Below are positions 35,121-47,599 of a DNA stretch of 64,000 bases, in pieces (position 1 is the first letter of the stretch; each line of letters begins with the position of its first letter). The DNA lies in contig NC_053043.1 of assembly GCF_003473485.1 (NCBI RefSeq), forward strand, positions 2,056,001 to 2,120,000, written 5' to 3'. The position numbers and the translations under genes were made by a program. The notes under the pieces are model-generated. The model ran no database searches and had not been told where the DNA came from. It saw only the letters and a program-made list of their open reading frames with translations. The DNA is from Medicago truncatula (lineage: Eukaryota; Streptophyta; Magnoliopsida; Fabales; Fabaceae).

Positions 35121-37068
35121 GTAATAACGAGTTTTTTTGAGTGTGGTTCATGTCTCATTAACACTTTACCGTGATTTTAAGATGCTACATTGAGCCAAAA
35201 ATGACTGTTGGTTCCACGTTTGGTTGGCGTGAGTTTTAAACGTGGCTTTCAATTTCTCCAAAAACACAACCTATACATGACTGTACGGTGTCATCATGTT
35301 TTACTACTTTTGTTCCACACACAATTACAGACAACATTAAAGTCTTTGCTTCTTTTCCAAACACTGCATACATCAACTAACATTTGTGTGTCAAGTACAA
35401 AAGAAAGCTAGCCAATGAATGTATGCATACATATCTTGAAGACTAATCTCTTCATTTGAGGGTAACTTCGTTTATGATTAAAATGAAACTTATAGTTTAT
35501 GCATGCTTCAAACTTCAAAGTGATATCACTTCATTTCAAACATGTAGGTTTTACAAGCTAACCATAAAAAACGGGGCAGTGATTACATAAATAAATGCCT
35601 TAAGGAAGGTCAATTTCCAATGAGTGTAGCCTAACATGTCTGTCCTACGACACAAGCTACACTTAATGCTAACAGTAGTGGTCCATTTGATTCAACCTCC
35701 ACGTTATGTTTATGATACAATATATAAATACATTCAAAAACTTAGGCAAATAACATTTGATGTAAAATCATTGTTCAAAGCGAGTGATAACAGTAAGATT
35801 GTTGGTGGTGCACTTCATTGTCTTTAACGCGACTGTTACCAATCACCTAACTGATTTTAGTTTTATGTCGCTTTAACATAAATCTATGATTATCATCTTA
35901 CAAAGTGAAGAAGAGAAATAAAAATATAAAGAAAATATGATGGTGTATAATTTTCTTTTTCAGCCTGAAAATCCATTTCTTACATAGTTAATTAGAAACT
36001 TTACAAAAATTAAAATTAGATCCTCTACGGCTGCAGTATGCATCTGCAAGAACCAGGTACGCAAAAGTCTTAACAGTTTCTACAATTGCGCATCATATGG
36101 ATACGTATCTGCAAATATTAGACAGTGTATCAGAATTAAAGACAGCAGTGTCACAAACATTATTATAGTACTACAGGATACAAAAGATGAACACTTTGTG
36201 AGCTTTTTGACCTTTTGGCAACACGAAAAGGAAGCCTTGCCTACCAGCTGAATGAAATCTGTGAACTTCACTATTACATGTCATTGTTTCATGCTTGCAG
36301 GAAGATTCAACACCCTTTCTACCTCCCCCCCTTCTAGTCAATATATTATTACACACGACAGAAAGAAAAAAAGTGATCGCGGCATAAACCATACATATTA
36401 AAAAAATGTATAAGTTCTTAAAATCCTTAGTTAGGTGTATCCAATAACAGACAATATCCCAAAGAATCATAGAAAATGTATACTAGTACACTACACAGTG
36501 CAGAATCACAGGTTGAGTCGAAAGCTTGATTTGGAGGACAAAAAAAAATCCCATTAATCAAAAGCACAATGAAATTCCTCCAAACAATACATAACAGATC
36601 AGTAAGCCATAAAATTGAGGCAAATTTACAATAAAGTTATCAAAAACAACAATATGAAAAAGGGCACATTGTTACCAGTTTACACACACCCCATCTTTGC
36701 AATGTTTTGTTCCAAATGCAATTATTCAAAAATCAACTTTACACTAGTCTAGCTGAAACTGAAACTTGAGAGACTAATCCACTACAGCACATGCACACAG
36801 TATTGCATGCCTAAAACCATAATCAGATGCTTGCAATGTCAAGTGCTTCATGAAATTCATTCACAAAACTAAAGTAACATAAACATGAAAGTTGGATCAC
36901 TTGAAATCCATTCCACTACGACAAAAGATACAAACTTATCATATCACAATAATTATTGGATAATTTAGATTCATTGATGGGATAAATACAATTTACAATG
37001 GTAAGAAGAAAAATGATGCAAAAGGAGTTTCCACTTAGCAACTATGAGACAGATGAGAACATTTCCAT
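35121..37068. other. Intergenic, includes 3' side of the GTD-binding gene
   Basis: No exons are recognised. The sequence nearest 37068 is the 3' UTR side of the minus-strand gene. It is less AT-extreme than the rest between 36000 and 36900, which could reflect a long transcribed trailer or an unrecognised non-coding transcript. The frames at 36080-36470 show no domain. Confidence 0.4.
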
Positions 37069-37776
37069 TTAGTGTGATGCAGTATCATCTAAAGAATCAT
37101 CTAGATCATATTCAACAGAGAAATTACAAAACTCCCTAGCAAAATCAGCACCTTCAATTAACTCAATTTCATCATCCCTCATAAACTCCCTCAGTTTCTC
37201 CTTAAAAATCCCCAACTCTTCCTCCAAAAAGGTCTTCTGAGACTCGAGCTGCACAACATCCCACCTCAACGATTCAATCACTTCGTGATCATACTCTTGT
37301 CTCTCCTCCACCATCCTCCGAAACTGATTCGCTTCAATCTCAACCGAACTCTTCTCATTCTGCAGCCTCAAAATCATTGCCATTGCCTCCTCTGCAGCAC
37401 TAGAAGCCGCTACACGTTCTTTCTCGATCTCAGCACACGCAGCAACATACCTCTCCCTCTCCATTTTCACCAATTTCCTAAGCGACATTACATCAAACAC
37501 CTCATCTTCCAAACCACCATCCATATCTTTCATATCCAATCCCACCAACCCATCATCATATTTCACATTAGATTTCAATTGGGTATCCAAATTAACAACC
37601 TTTTGTGGTTTTCTCAATCTGGGTGTATCAGAAAATCGAAGAATCTTAAAACAGATACCGAAAATCAAAACAAGACCAATGAGATTAAAAATACGAGAGA
37701 AGTAACCAAGGAGAACAATACCACAACCAAGTTCACTAGCTTGTGTGAGGAAATTGAAAGTAGAAGGAAAATCCAT
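37069..37776 (-). CDS. GTD-binding (DUF593) membrane protein, FLOURY1-like
   Basis: I start at the ATG at 37776, giving 235 residues. An ATG 45 codons upstream exists, but the added stretch is unlike family starts. A hydrophobic segment at residues 17-46 (GCGIVLLGY, then LIGLVLIFGICF) should anchor it in a membrane, probably ER. An acidic linker follows. Residues 97-190 form the GTD-binding coiled coil (SLRKLVKMERERYVAACAEI, then RLQNEKSSVEIEANQFRRM and EERQEYDHEVIESLRWDV). Plant GTD-binding proteins bind the globular tail of myosin XI or, for FLOURY1, act in the ER membrane around protein bodies. Short one-TM members like this one are usually called FLOURY1-like. The C-terminus is acidic. 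The gene appears intronless. A decayed partial copy lies at 40799-41005. Confidence 0.88.
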   Translation of the reverse strand: MDFPSTFNFLTQASELGCGIVLLGYFSRIFNLIGLVLIFGICFKILRFSDTPRLRKPQKVVNLDTQLKSNVKYDDGLVGLDMKDMDGGLEDEVFDVMSLRKLVKMERERYVAACAEIEKERVAASSAAEEAMAMILRLQNEKSSVEIEANQFRRMVEERQEYDHEVIESLRWDVVQLESQKTFLEEELGIFKEKLREFMRDDEIELIEGADFAREFCNFSVEYDLDDSLDDTASH

Positions 37777-38825
37777 GAAGAGAAAAAAACGAAGAGAAAA
37801 ACGAAGAAATTTGTGGTAAATGCCAAGAACAGAGTGATGTAGAAAAATCAACAAACAAAAACGACCCAGAGTCTGCATCTGCATCATCTGGGTTCGATTT
37901 TGACACAACACCCAATCTTAACGTTAAAGGGTGTTGCTGTTAGTGTTACCTTAAATAAATCAAATAAAACTAATAAAAACACACCCCAATAACCCAACAA
38001 ACACAATACAAAAAACACTATTTAGGACAAAACAAAAACAAAAACAAAAATTTGTTGTGTTAGTTATTAGGTTATTGGGGGTATGATTAAGATATACGTA
38101 GTGTCATAAGTGTTACTGGTATATGAAGCGTTGAACATGGAACGTGAAAGAGAATTGAAATGTGAAGAAGAAGATATGAAGGAAGAGATCGGTTATTCTA
38201 TGGTCCCCTTGTTTATGTCTCAGACCAATTTAGAGAGATGAGATTTTGATACCGTTGGGACATTATTATATTATAATAATCATAATAAATTATTAATTTT
38301 TGTCTTAATTTTTTTTAGAGGTAATCTTTATCTTTATTGTTATTTAAGGTATAAAATTATTGTGTTTATTAGTAAGATCCACAGGTTATAAAAACAATCA
38401 TACTAGTATCCATTGTATTATCAGAACCAAGAAAGCAAAAAAAAAATCATATCCATGGTATTTTTTTGAGGAAAAAAATATACATGGTATTATCCACTTT
38501 GATATTTATATTTTTTGGTCAAAAGTTTGATATATTTTCATTATTTATATTTTATTATATTTTTATAATTAACTTTTTTTATGATCAAACAGTAACAATT
38601 GATTGATTAATAGTGTTAAAAAAAAATTAACCTGATGGTGCATAAAAAAATAAATTCTATTTTTTTTTTTAAATTGAGGCTTAACAATTTTAGGTGTTAA
38701 TTGAGGCTTAAGACTGATCATTTAAACCAAAAGACTTTAGAGTTTTAGTTCATGTATTGTTTGAAGTTAGATTTTTTTGTTTTTTTTAGTAAATTTCTTA
38801 ATTGGTTGAAGTTAGATTGAAACTA
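37777..38825. other. 5' flank of the FLOURY1-like gene
   Basis: This is the promoter side of the minus-strand gene. It includes an AC/AACAC-rich stretch (37960-38060). The part at about 38390-38800 is weakly colinear with 42165-42250 and 43380-43560, supporting an old duplication of this locus. Confidence 0.45.
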
Positions 38826-40010
38826 AGGGATGTATTGAATTGAGATTTCATGAGATTTTAAAAGACTTTTTAAAAATAAAAAAGTCATCAGGTATTCAAT
38901 CAAAAATTTTATATAATATGAATAAATCTTGTGATATTCAATTAAGACAATCAAAATTGTTTTTTCAGAACAACGAGATTAGGTGGTATTCAAATGAGAT
39001 TTTCCCTAACTTATAAAATGTCTCTTGATATTCAAAAGTATGTAGATTTTAATAGATTATTTTACGGAATGGATTTTGTGAGACTTTTTATTTGAAAATA
39101 CACATGATATGTTCAATCAACAATCTCATAGAAAACCTTGTGACTTTTTAAGACTTTCATTCTTTTAAGTTGCTGCTTCTTGATGTTGTTTTTCACGGAT
39201 CCAATAAAAAAAAAATATTGTTCTTGTATGTGTTTGGTTTGCAAAACAGCAAGTACTGGACAGAACAGTACAAGATAGAACAGTACAACACAAGGCAGAA
39301 CAACACATGACAAATTTTTTATGCCATTGAGTAATTTTTTGTTTTATACGATTTTTGAGGGACAAAATGTTATTTTGGTATTTCAGACAACTTGTACGTG
39401 AAACAAAAAGTTGTACTGTGGTTTGGGTAGGGACAAAAATATGAGTTTTTGTTGCCTCCAGTTTGTCTTGTACCTGAAACAGTTTTACAAATCAAACACT
39501 GGACAACTAGAGTTGTCTGTCTTGTCCTTCATTTTTTAGCAAATCAAACGCACGAGTAAAAAAAAAGTTTGTTGTTGCATATATATATATACCTTACGAT
39601 TATTTTGGTTTTTTTTTTTTTTTTTTTGGGTTAAGTGACTATTATTATTATTTTTCTAGTAAGTGACCATTATTCTTTTAAGGCATTATTATTATTGTTA
39701 TTATTTTGAGTATATTATTATAATTATTATTAATCGATAATCAATTTCATATCATAAGTTTATAATCTTTTTCATCCATCGGTCAATTTGAATTTTTCTA
39801 AAAAATTCATATAATCCTTTCAAATCTTAAAATCTCGTAAAGTCCGTTGAAATCTGTATTATAAATCCATTAAAATCATGTGTTTAAAATCTTGATTGTA
39901 AAAAGTCATTAAAAAATATTTTTTAAAATCCACCAAAATTAATATATTCTCACAAAATCTTCAGAATTTTATTTACTAAAATAGTCTTTTAAAATCTCAA
40001 TCAATACATA
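38826..40010. mobile_element. Large MITE with inverted ends, containing a second element
   Basis: The left end 'gggatgtattgaattgagat' and the right end 'tctcaatcaatacataaag' are inverted repeats, and the flanking 60-100 bp (fields of 'gattttaaaagact') also pair. The interior 39228-39556 has its own inverted ends ('gtgtttggtttgcaaaacag' and 'tagcaaatcaaacgcac'), with CAGTAC/GGACAG-type short repeats, so it appears to be a nested element. The frames at 39113-39365 are translations of these repeats. Confidence 0.6.
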
Positions 40011-40798
40011 AAGTTTGCTAATTAAGACGAAAGCGATATCATCTATTGCATGCATTGTCTTATGGATGATTTTCCCCTTTAAATTACGGTTAAATTTGTA
40101 AATATCATGTGAATTTTGCTTCCTACAGGTAATTGCTTCTTTTGACATAATTCCTAAAAATAATGATAAAAATAAGATATACCAGCATTTGGGAATTTAC
40201 AATCGAAAGAATAAAAGAATATTTGGGAATTCTATGCTATATATAATTTTACTATGACACTTAGAATGCATGAAACCTTTCTAATTTTTCTATACTTTCT
40301 ATACAGAGCATTTGGCATGTATTTAAAAACCTTTTTTATTTTTATGCAAAAAGCTATACACCATTACCTAAAGATTATAAGAGTTGCAATTTCTTTGTCA
40401 AAAAAAATAAAAATTGCAATTTCTCTTATTGACAAGGGTTGTCCGACTTCTTTTTTCTATTATTCTAGTTTTACCTTCATTAATGATATTTTTTTTTTAA
40501 ATACCCGCATTAATTGTTATAAAATGAGAAAATTACATGTTACTTATATTCATTTTTGTAGACAAACAAATCACGTGGTTAGTGACTAGCAAATTATGCT
40601 TTACCACATTCATTACATCACCATTTTTGTTGTCAAAATCTACTACGATTGTGTGCAATTCAGTTTAATGGTCTCCCATTGATTGAAAAAATTAATTAAA
40701 AAAATGTATTGTTGTATTCAATTTTGATTGATTTCTTTTTTCTCCTCGAATCTTCACGACCATCCTCCCTCCCCATTTAAAAAGATTAATTAAACTTT

Positions 40799-41005
40799 GT
40801 GATTATACTCTTGCTTTTCCTCTACCATCCTTCAAAATTGATTCCCCTCAATCTCCACTGAACTCTTCTCATTATGGAGCCTCAAAACCATCACCTCCTT
40901 CGTAGCGATAGAAGCCGCTACACATTCTTTCTCGATCTCAGCACACACAACAACATATCTCTCCCTCTCCATTTTCACATATTTCCTCAACGACATTATA
41001 TCAAA
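40799..41005 (-). pseudogene. Decayed fragment of the GTD-binding gene
   Basis: This segment aligns over its whole length with 37283-37497 of the FLOURY1-like gene, on the same strand. Shared words include 'gaactcttctcatt', 'agaagccgctacac', 'ttctttctcgatctcagcac' and 'ctctccctctccattttcac'. The minus-strand translation still shows KYVKMERERYV, CAEIEKE and NEKSSVEIE, but small deletions shift the frame and both ends of the gene are missing. Confidence 0.85.
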
Positions 41006-42255
41006 GAATATTTGAAAGTTTTGAGAAAAAAATATTTGTTATGGACCTAAATATCTCTAATTTTCGTATAAGATACATGTGAATTTGTAGGCTTTGAGAA
41101 GAAAATATGAACTCCTTCATATAACTGACAAAGAAAATGTGAGTAAGTACTTCAATCGTTTGACCACCTTAACAAACTAGATGAGTAGTGATGGTTGATT
41201 CGATAAAGATCGAGAAAGTGTTGGGACATTGATCTCAAAGTATAATCACGTTGAAATGGCCTGAAATGAATCTAAGAATCTCATTGAGATGAAAATTGAA
41301 TATTTGCAAGCTTCACTTGAAACATATTAACTAACTACGTTGGCGGAAAGAGATAAAGATCTAACGAGAGTCAAGAATAGGGGTGCTTATAGGATTTGGT
41401 GAACTTGTCGTTATTCAAGCCCTACAAGTTCAAAATACGAAGAAAGACAAGTTTGAGAAAAATAAAGGTACTTAGAAGGATCAGAACTCCAATAATACAA
41501 ATGAATGATCTAGTAAGAGTCAATAATAGGGATGTTCATAGGTCTAGGTGACCTGCTCAACACAATGACCTAAAAAAAATTCACATTTCACCCAATGTGA
41601 TTTGGTCTGGGTAACATGTTTATATTTTCAAATATGTGAACCGCAAACCCAACTCATTCAAAAAAATGTTAAATTATTTATTTTTTATAAGACAGGTTAT
41701 GATTTTGATGTGTCAATTAAAGTTTTTTAGGTAAATATACGTGTTGAAATTTTAAATAAAAATTTAGTCTAGTGTTTGAATTTTCATGAATATAAGGTAA
41801 TTGAACTATATATTTTTATTGTTAATGTTTTAAAAAATTATGTCAAATGATTCATCGACCGAACTTAAACCAACCCATTCATTGGGTTGAGTTGGTTCGG
41901 ACTGGACATAAAAAATACAAACTTGTTCCCTAACACAAACCGATTAAATAGGATTAGATCGGGTGATAGATTTGCCCAAAATTAGTCTAAGCTAATCAAG
42001 AGAAGACATAGAAATAGAGATGTTAGATATTGGTTATGGTTAAGCATCGGACTATTTCATAGATATGATTTGTTCGGTACATTTTTGACACTCATGTAAT
42101 CAATCACTAATCTTTATTGACACTTGTACTACAATGTTTTAATTATAAGATTCATGCTATGTTAAAATAACAATTAATATCCATGATATTACCGGGACCA
42201 AAGAGTAAAAAAATAATATCTATGATATTATCACGTTTGAAATATTCGAGTTTAA
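41006..42255. other. Degenerate upstream part of the duplicated GTD-binding locus
   Basis: No gene is visible. Near 42165-42250, the words 'tatccatgatattaccggga' and 'atctatgatattatcac' correspond in order to 38408-38500 of the intact locus. A direct repeat ('gagtcaagaataggggtgct' near 41368; 'gagtcaataatagggatgtt' near 41517) lies 149 bp apart. Confidence 0.4.
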
Positions 42256-43312
42256 TTTTTTTTTAACAAATCAAAATGAGATATCAATAAAACCACATTG
42301 ACTCATCCTGCATAAGGTGTGCAAAAGGAGAACCACCTGCAAGTATTTACAGAGTCAAGTTGCCACTAAAGAAACAGCGGCAGCAAAAACAGAAAATAAA
42401 TTACACTTGAACACCCGTACAAAGAGTCAGATGTTTCCACCAATCAGTAAAACTATAACAAAAGGAAGCTTGCTTGGATTTCAACCATAAAAACCTATTT
42501 AGCTTCACTTTTTCAATAAGAGCAACAGAAGTAGAGGCCGTATTTTGGAATATACGATAATTCCTTTTCTTCCATAGAACCCGTACTGTAGCAAACCAAA
42601 TTGCCGTAAAGAATAAATGAGAAGATCTTGCCATCCCGCCATCTTAGTAAATTACATAAATTGATGTCGCAAATGAAATGGCATTACCAAAGAAATACCT
42701 AACCAATTGAAAACATTATACCAAAGCTCTCTAGATGTGTCACATTGAAGAAATAAATGTGGAGCTGATTCCATATTATGACACCCAGCTGCCGCACGCA
42801 ACATATCATATGAATTAAGAATACCCCTCCTCGCCAAATTGTCTTTCGTCGGAAGTCTATTGCGAAAGAGACGCCAAGCCATCAGAGACACTTTTAAAGG
42901 AATCTGCCTATGCCAGACATCGTCCACGAGAGACCTATCAATATTATCGCCTGAATGAGTAATAAATATGTAGGATTCCCGCACTGAATAGCCATGAAAA
43001 TGATCCAACAACCATCTCCAAGTGTCATTAACATTATCCTGCAAAACAACATTAGGTAATAACATAGAACACTCATGAAAACTTTTCTCCTCCCAAGCTA
43101 ACAGTCGGCGGCTCCACACCCACACCCTTCTTCCTTCCGTTCACCCCAACCTCCACATCTCCTTCACCGAACATTTCTTACTGACCGCCAGGTCAAAAAG
43201 GCGGGGAAATTTTAATCTCAAAGGCATTTCCCCCACCCAACAGTCATACCAAAATAATGTATTGCGACTGTTACCAACTACCCTACGGAGATTATCCTCA
43301 AACTAACTCCCT
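42256..43312 (-). mobile_element. LINE fragment with RT zinc-binding domain (minus strand)
   Basis: On the minus strand it reads as the C-terminal third of an L1-type ORF2. Upstream pieces near 43290-43150 have FWYD- and FPRLFDLAV-like words. Then comes MWVWSRRLLAWEEKSF (43125 downward), the zinc-binding core WHRQIPLKVSLMAWRLFRNR with LPTKDNLARRGI and HLFLQCDTSRELW, and after a stop and frame change near 42620-42655, RVLWKKRNYRIF. It ends at a T run (42252-42261 on the plus strand), the decayed poly(A). It is 5'-truncated and dead. Confidence 0.8.
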
Positions 43313-43919
43313 ATAAATGAATTCATTATAATATGTCGATAAATCACAATCAACCATATTTGTGATTTTAGAAGTAGTTTATGATTAAAATTAAATATTT
43401 TTAATAGTCAAAAGTAATTATTGATTGATTATGTAAAAAAAAGTATACGTATACTGCATATGAATTAAATTCTATTTCAAATGTTTTTATTTTATTTTAA
43501 ATTTAGGTTTGAGAGTTTTAGTTCATGTACTTTTTAGAGTTAGTTTCAAACTGAAGCCGTGCAGTTAAGTTGGAGGAGATTTGAATCATGTCACCAACTC
43601 ATACAAATATTTTTGGTCTTCTTTTATTATTATTTAATTTGTACACACCAACAATCTAATTTTTATTACGTCCAACAATACATAGTTTTAATTTAGTGCA
43701 GTTCAAAAATATCTCAATCAATTTAGTCATTATGTCCATGAACTTAATACAAAAATCATTTTTTTTTTCCAACTAATTACGAATAATGCAAGTAATTGTG
43801 TGTAAAATAAAACATTGAGGAGGTGTAAAAAGAAATCGTGAAAAGAGAGTAGTTGTTTTTAGAGCCGAGTTGTAGAAAAAGGTTGGAAAGTCCAGTAAAA
43901 AAGCAAACCCAATCCAATT
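43313..43919. other. Remainder of duplicated flank and UTP18 promoter
   Basis: The part to about 43560 ('gagttttagttcatgtactt', 'tttcaaactgaag') is colinear with 38745-38825 of the intact GTD-binding locus. The last ~200 bp are the promoter side of the UTP18-type gene. No clear regulatory element could be assigned. Confidence 0.45.
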
Positions 43920-44910
43920 GCTAAATCCTTTTCCTTCGGTTATTCACTCTCTCCTTCTCTTTCTCTCACCTAAAACCTTCACGTAGAGACAGAGAGAGAC
44001 TCGGCCACCCACCATCGTTTCTACCTTCGCTTCGCAATAATTAAGGTATTCACTACTCAAATCCTTCTTCATTACAATTAATTCAATTTTAATTTCAAGC
44101 TTTTCACATGATTCTATTTATTAGTTATTGTTACTCGTGATTTATTTTATGAATCATTATGCTACCCATTTCTCATTCAAAGTTTTTTCATTTTAGTGTT
44201 CTGTTAGTTGGATTTGTTGCTGTCTTAGGGTCTGTTTGGATTTACTTATTTCAGTTTATCTAGCTGTATAAGCTCTTTTTGTGACCGTTTGGGGTGAACT
44301 TATGAATACAGCTTATGATATGGTCATAAGCTGTTTTCAGCTTATTTTATGAAAACACCTTATAACTTGCATGAAAACAATTTTATTAATTTAATTTTAT
44401 CTTTATTGTAGAGATAGCTTATACTTAAGTGTTCATTATGATAAGAGCTTATGATATAATGCCCGTTTGTTTTGGATTTTTTTGAAAAATAATCTATTTT
44501 TTTAACCAAAAAATCACCTTTGTTATTTTGATAGTGTTTGTTTCAGATTTAAAAAAAAAAAATACATTTTGTTTAAAAATCATTATTAACCTCAAAATGA
44601 AAAGCTATTCCTAGTAGGCTGGTAGCTTTTCCAAAATCTATTTTTTCTATAAAACAGGGAACTCAACTGCAAGAGCTTAAAAAAAGATTTTTATGATAAT
44701 AAACAAACGGGGAATTAACTTTAACTTTTCTCAAAAATCGACAAAATCATTTATTTTTACGCCAGAACAAGCGCACCCATAAGCTGCAAACTATACTATC
44801 ATAGTGAGTCTATTGCTTGTTATTCTTGTATTTTTATTTCAGTTTCCAACTGTCATATTGGATAAGATGGTAGGTTTCATCTGAGTTATATACTTATATT
44901 TATTTTTCAG
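43920..44910 (+). other. UTP18: 5' UTR exon and leader intron of the UTP18-type gene
   Basis: A CT-rich leader (about 43930-44045) ends 'gcaataattaag' with a donor GTATTC at 44046. The acceptor 'tatttttcag' ends at 44910, 15 bp before the ATG. The 865-bp intron contains old repeat sequence (about 44227-44780, with 'ggtctgtttggatttactta' at its left end and 'acaagcgcacccataagctg' at its right) of the same 'ataagct' vocabulary as 597-785. The transcription start is inferred only from composition. Confidence 0.6.
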
Positions 44911-44925
44911 GTTTGTTCGTGAAAT

Positions 44926-46593
44926 ATGAGTTTAATATCTCAAAATGCTCGCTCTAAAAATGAGACGAAAAGGGAGGAAGTTGTGAAAGGAAATGAGGTT
45001 GAAGACGGGAAGGAGTTTGATGTTGATACTGTGGAAGCTAAAAAGAGGAAGCTAGATGGAAAGGAAGAACAGCTGGCAAAGGAACAAGTTAAAGAAATGA
45101 AAAAACTTGAGAGCTTTTTGTTTGGGTCTCTCTATTCACCTCCTGAATTTGGGAAGGGGGATGATGATGAGGTGGATGCTGCGGCTTCTGCAACGGCTTC
45201 TAATTTGTTCTTCACTGACCGTTCTGCAGATAGTGTCCTCACTGTTTACCAAGAAGATGCTGACTTCTCAGACGAAAGTGACAATGATGATGCTTTGAAA
45301 CGAAAGCCGGTGTGGGTGGATGAGGAAGAAGAAAAGGTTACTGTAAACATAGCCAAAGTCAACAGATTAAGGAAGTTAAGGAAGGAGGAGGATGAGGATT
45401 TGATATCTGGTTCAGAGTATGTGTCAAGATTGAGGGCACAACATGCAAAGCTCAACCGAGGTACTGACTGGGCGCAGCTTGATTCAGGGTCAAAAATGGA
45501 TGGATCTTCTGATGATGAATTGACAGATGATGAAAATAAAGCTGCTGTGAGCCGAGGTTACGAGGATCTGGATGATATTCTCAGAACAAATGAAGACCTG
45601 GTTGTGAAAAGTAGCTCAAAATTGTTGCCAGGACATCTTGAATACTCGAAACTTGTCGATGCAAATGTACAGGATCCTGCTAATGGTCCCATTAATTCAG
45701 TTCAGTTCCATCGAAATGGTCAGCTGCTTCTTGCTGCTGGATTAGACCGGAAGCTTAAATTTTTTCAAATTGATGGCAAACGGAACACCAAGATTGAAAG
45801 CATCTTCCTTGAAGATTGCCCCATTCGAAAAGCATCTTTCTTGCCCGATGGGTCCCAGGTGATAATATCAGGAAGAAGAAAGTTCTTTTATAGTCTTGAT
45901 TTAGTTAAGGCTAGAGTTGATAAAATCGGTCCGCTGTTGGGTAGGGAAGAGAAGAGTATTGAAGTGTTTGAGGTCTCTCCTGATTCTCAACTGATAGCCT
46001 TTGTGGGCAATGAAGGTTATATTTTACTGGTTTCAACAAAGTCGAAGCAATTAGTTGGTACTCTGAAGATGAACGGAACAGTCCGTTCGTTAGCTTTTAC
46101 TGAAGATGGACAAAAATTGTTGAGCGCTGGTGGTGATGGCCATATTTACCATTGGGATCTGAGAACAAGGACTTGTATACACAAAGGTGTAGATGAAGGC
46201 TGTTTAAACGGCACAGCCCTTTGTACTTCTCCAGTAGGGACGCATTTTGCAGCTGGTTCGGCTAGTGGAGTTGTGAATATTTACAATAGTGAGGAATTTC
46301 TCGGGGGAAAGAGAAAGCCTATCAAGACCATTGATAATCTGAATACTGAAGTGGATTTCATGAAATTCAATCACGACTCTCAAATACTAGCAATCTGTTC
46401 AAGGGCGAAGAACAGCAGTTTGAAATTAGTACATATACCATCCTACACTGTTTTCTCTAACTGGCCGCGTTCAAATGCGAGCCTGCATTATCCCCGTTGT
46501 ATTGATTTTAGCCCAGGTGGTGGTTTTATGGCTGTAGGAAATGCTTCAGGCAAAGTTTTACTGTATAAGTTGCACCATTATCACCATGCCTGA
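44926..46593 (+). CDS. UTP18: U3 snoRNA-associated protein 18 homolog, WD40
   Basis: A single coding exon of 555 residues, close to the family's length in plants. The first ~235 residues are charged: Lys-rich nuclear-signal-like stretches (KKRKLDGKEEQ) alternate with acidic ones (FSDESDNDDALKRKP, SSDDELTDDENK). The rest is a WD40 propeller, with GPINSVQFHRNGQLLLAAGL near 253, VEVSP-like blades near 345, GTVRSLAFTEDGQKLLSAGG near 383 with HIYHWDLRTRTC, and a last blade ending GKVLLYKLHHYHHA. UTP18 is part of the UTPB module of the small-subunit processome, which handles pre-18S rRNA in the nucleolus. The ATG is the first after the acceptor. The last 23 bases of the CDS plus the 3' UTR are duplicated at 54377 onward. 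Confidence 0.93.
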   Translation: MSLISQNARSKNETKREEVVKGNEVEDGKEFDVDTVEAKKRKLDGKEEQLAKEQVKEMKKLESFLFGSLYSPPEFGKGDDDEVDAAASATASNLFFTDRSADSVLTVYQEDADFSDESDNDDALKRKPVWVDEEEEKVTVNIAKVNRLRKLRKEEDEDLISGSEYVSRLRAQHAKLNRGTDWAQLDSGSKMDGSSDDELTDDENKAAVSRGYEDLDDILRTNEDLVVKSSSKLLPGHLEYSKLVDANVQDPANGPINSVQFHRNGQLLLAAGLDRKLKFFQIDGKRNTKIESIFLEDCPIRKASFLPDGSQVIISGRRKFFYSLDLVKARVDKIGPLLGREEKSIEVFEVSPDSQLIAFVGNEGYILLVSTKSKQLVGTLKMNGTVRSLAFTEDGQKLLSAGGDGHIYHWDLRTRTCIHKGVDEGCLNGTALCTSPVGTHFAAGSASGVVNIYNSEEFLGGKRKPIKTIDNLNTEVDFMKFNHDSQILAICSRAKNSSLKLVHIPSYTVFSNWPRSNASLHYPRCIDFSPGGGFMAVGNASGKVLLYKLHHYHHA

Positions 46594-47599
46594 AGTAGAT
46601 CAGGTTTTTGTTGTCTTTTATATTTGAGGTGTTGTGAAATTTTTGAGACTTGAGTTGTATTTTATCATTAATTAATGAAACTTTATTTTTGTGTCAAATA
46701 ACCAAAACTTCATCTGTTGTCTTGTATTTTCTTACGCTTACTCTATCTGTATATGAAATGCACATGCATTTGTTTACAGTTTAATCCCCGTTCCCAACTT
46801 TGATTCAGCGATGATGGGGGTGAGGCGATAGCAGATAGCAGGCTGCTAGTACCCACTACTGATTGACCAAGCGCAGCAGCATTTGTGTATGAAATGTGCT
46901 GTCCCCTTGGATTTGCTCAACCATGGTTTAATGTCATACTGTGGACACTTGTGGTTAATAATGTGTCAACCATAATTATATACCAGTAATTCAATAAAGG
47001 TTATGATCTGGGACTAAACAATCATAACCTTTGTCAATTTGATGAGTAACTTTTTTTGTTTTAGGGGGAGGGGCAATTTTATAGTGCACAAGTGGTATAG
47101 GCAGTGAATCATATAGTTTTTTACCATTGAATCATTAAGCCACATCACAATTTATCATTTAATTTCCATAAGCTACACATGCAAATTAGTGTCCAAACCA
47201 TACCCATAGAAACCTGATCTGAATTCGTTATATAGATTGTTGATGGGACAAACATTCCATTCCAGCAAATGCAAGCATCGTGCATGCTTTTGCTATAATT
47301 TATCTAGCTATGACAGTTTTTTTGTTTTTTTTTTTGTTCTGAAATGCATAATAAAAATGCCTATATTCCTTCAGAAAGAAAAAAAGATATAGATTCACGG
47401 ATGGATTTTGAAAAGCAAGATAGACTGCAATAGTAACACGACGCTTGAAAAGAAAAGTTTGTGACTGTGTCTCTAAGGATGAATAACATAAGTTGTAGAG
47501 GGGAGGAAGAAGGTGAGAGTAAGGAAAGAAGAGGAAGTAGATTTGGTGACGAGGGTGTACCAAAACATTTGGTGGAATTATAAGATCTAATATTAAAAA
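46594..47599. other. UTP18 3' UTR and intergenic
   Basis: The first ~200 bp are the UTP18 trailer, also present in copy 2 of the duplication. The rest shows no gene. The two minus-strand frames at 47300-47672 overlap the Mutator-like element and have no recognisable domain. Confidence 0.45.

Noticed and set aside
36080..36470. Two minus-strand frames of 63 and 99 codons
   Set aside because: No domain or splice partners; probably trailer or intergenic sequence.
37777..37911. N-terminal extension of the FLOURY1-like protein from an upstream ATG
   Set aside because: The extra 45 residues are unlike family N-termini, and the protein starting MDFPSTF has the expected layout.
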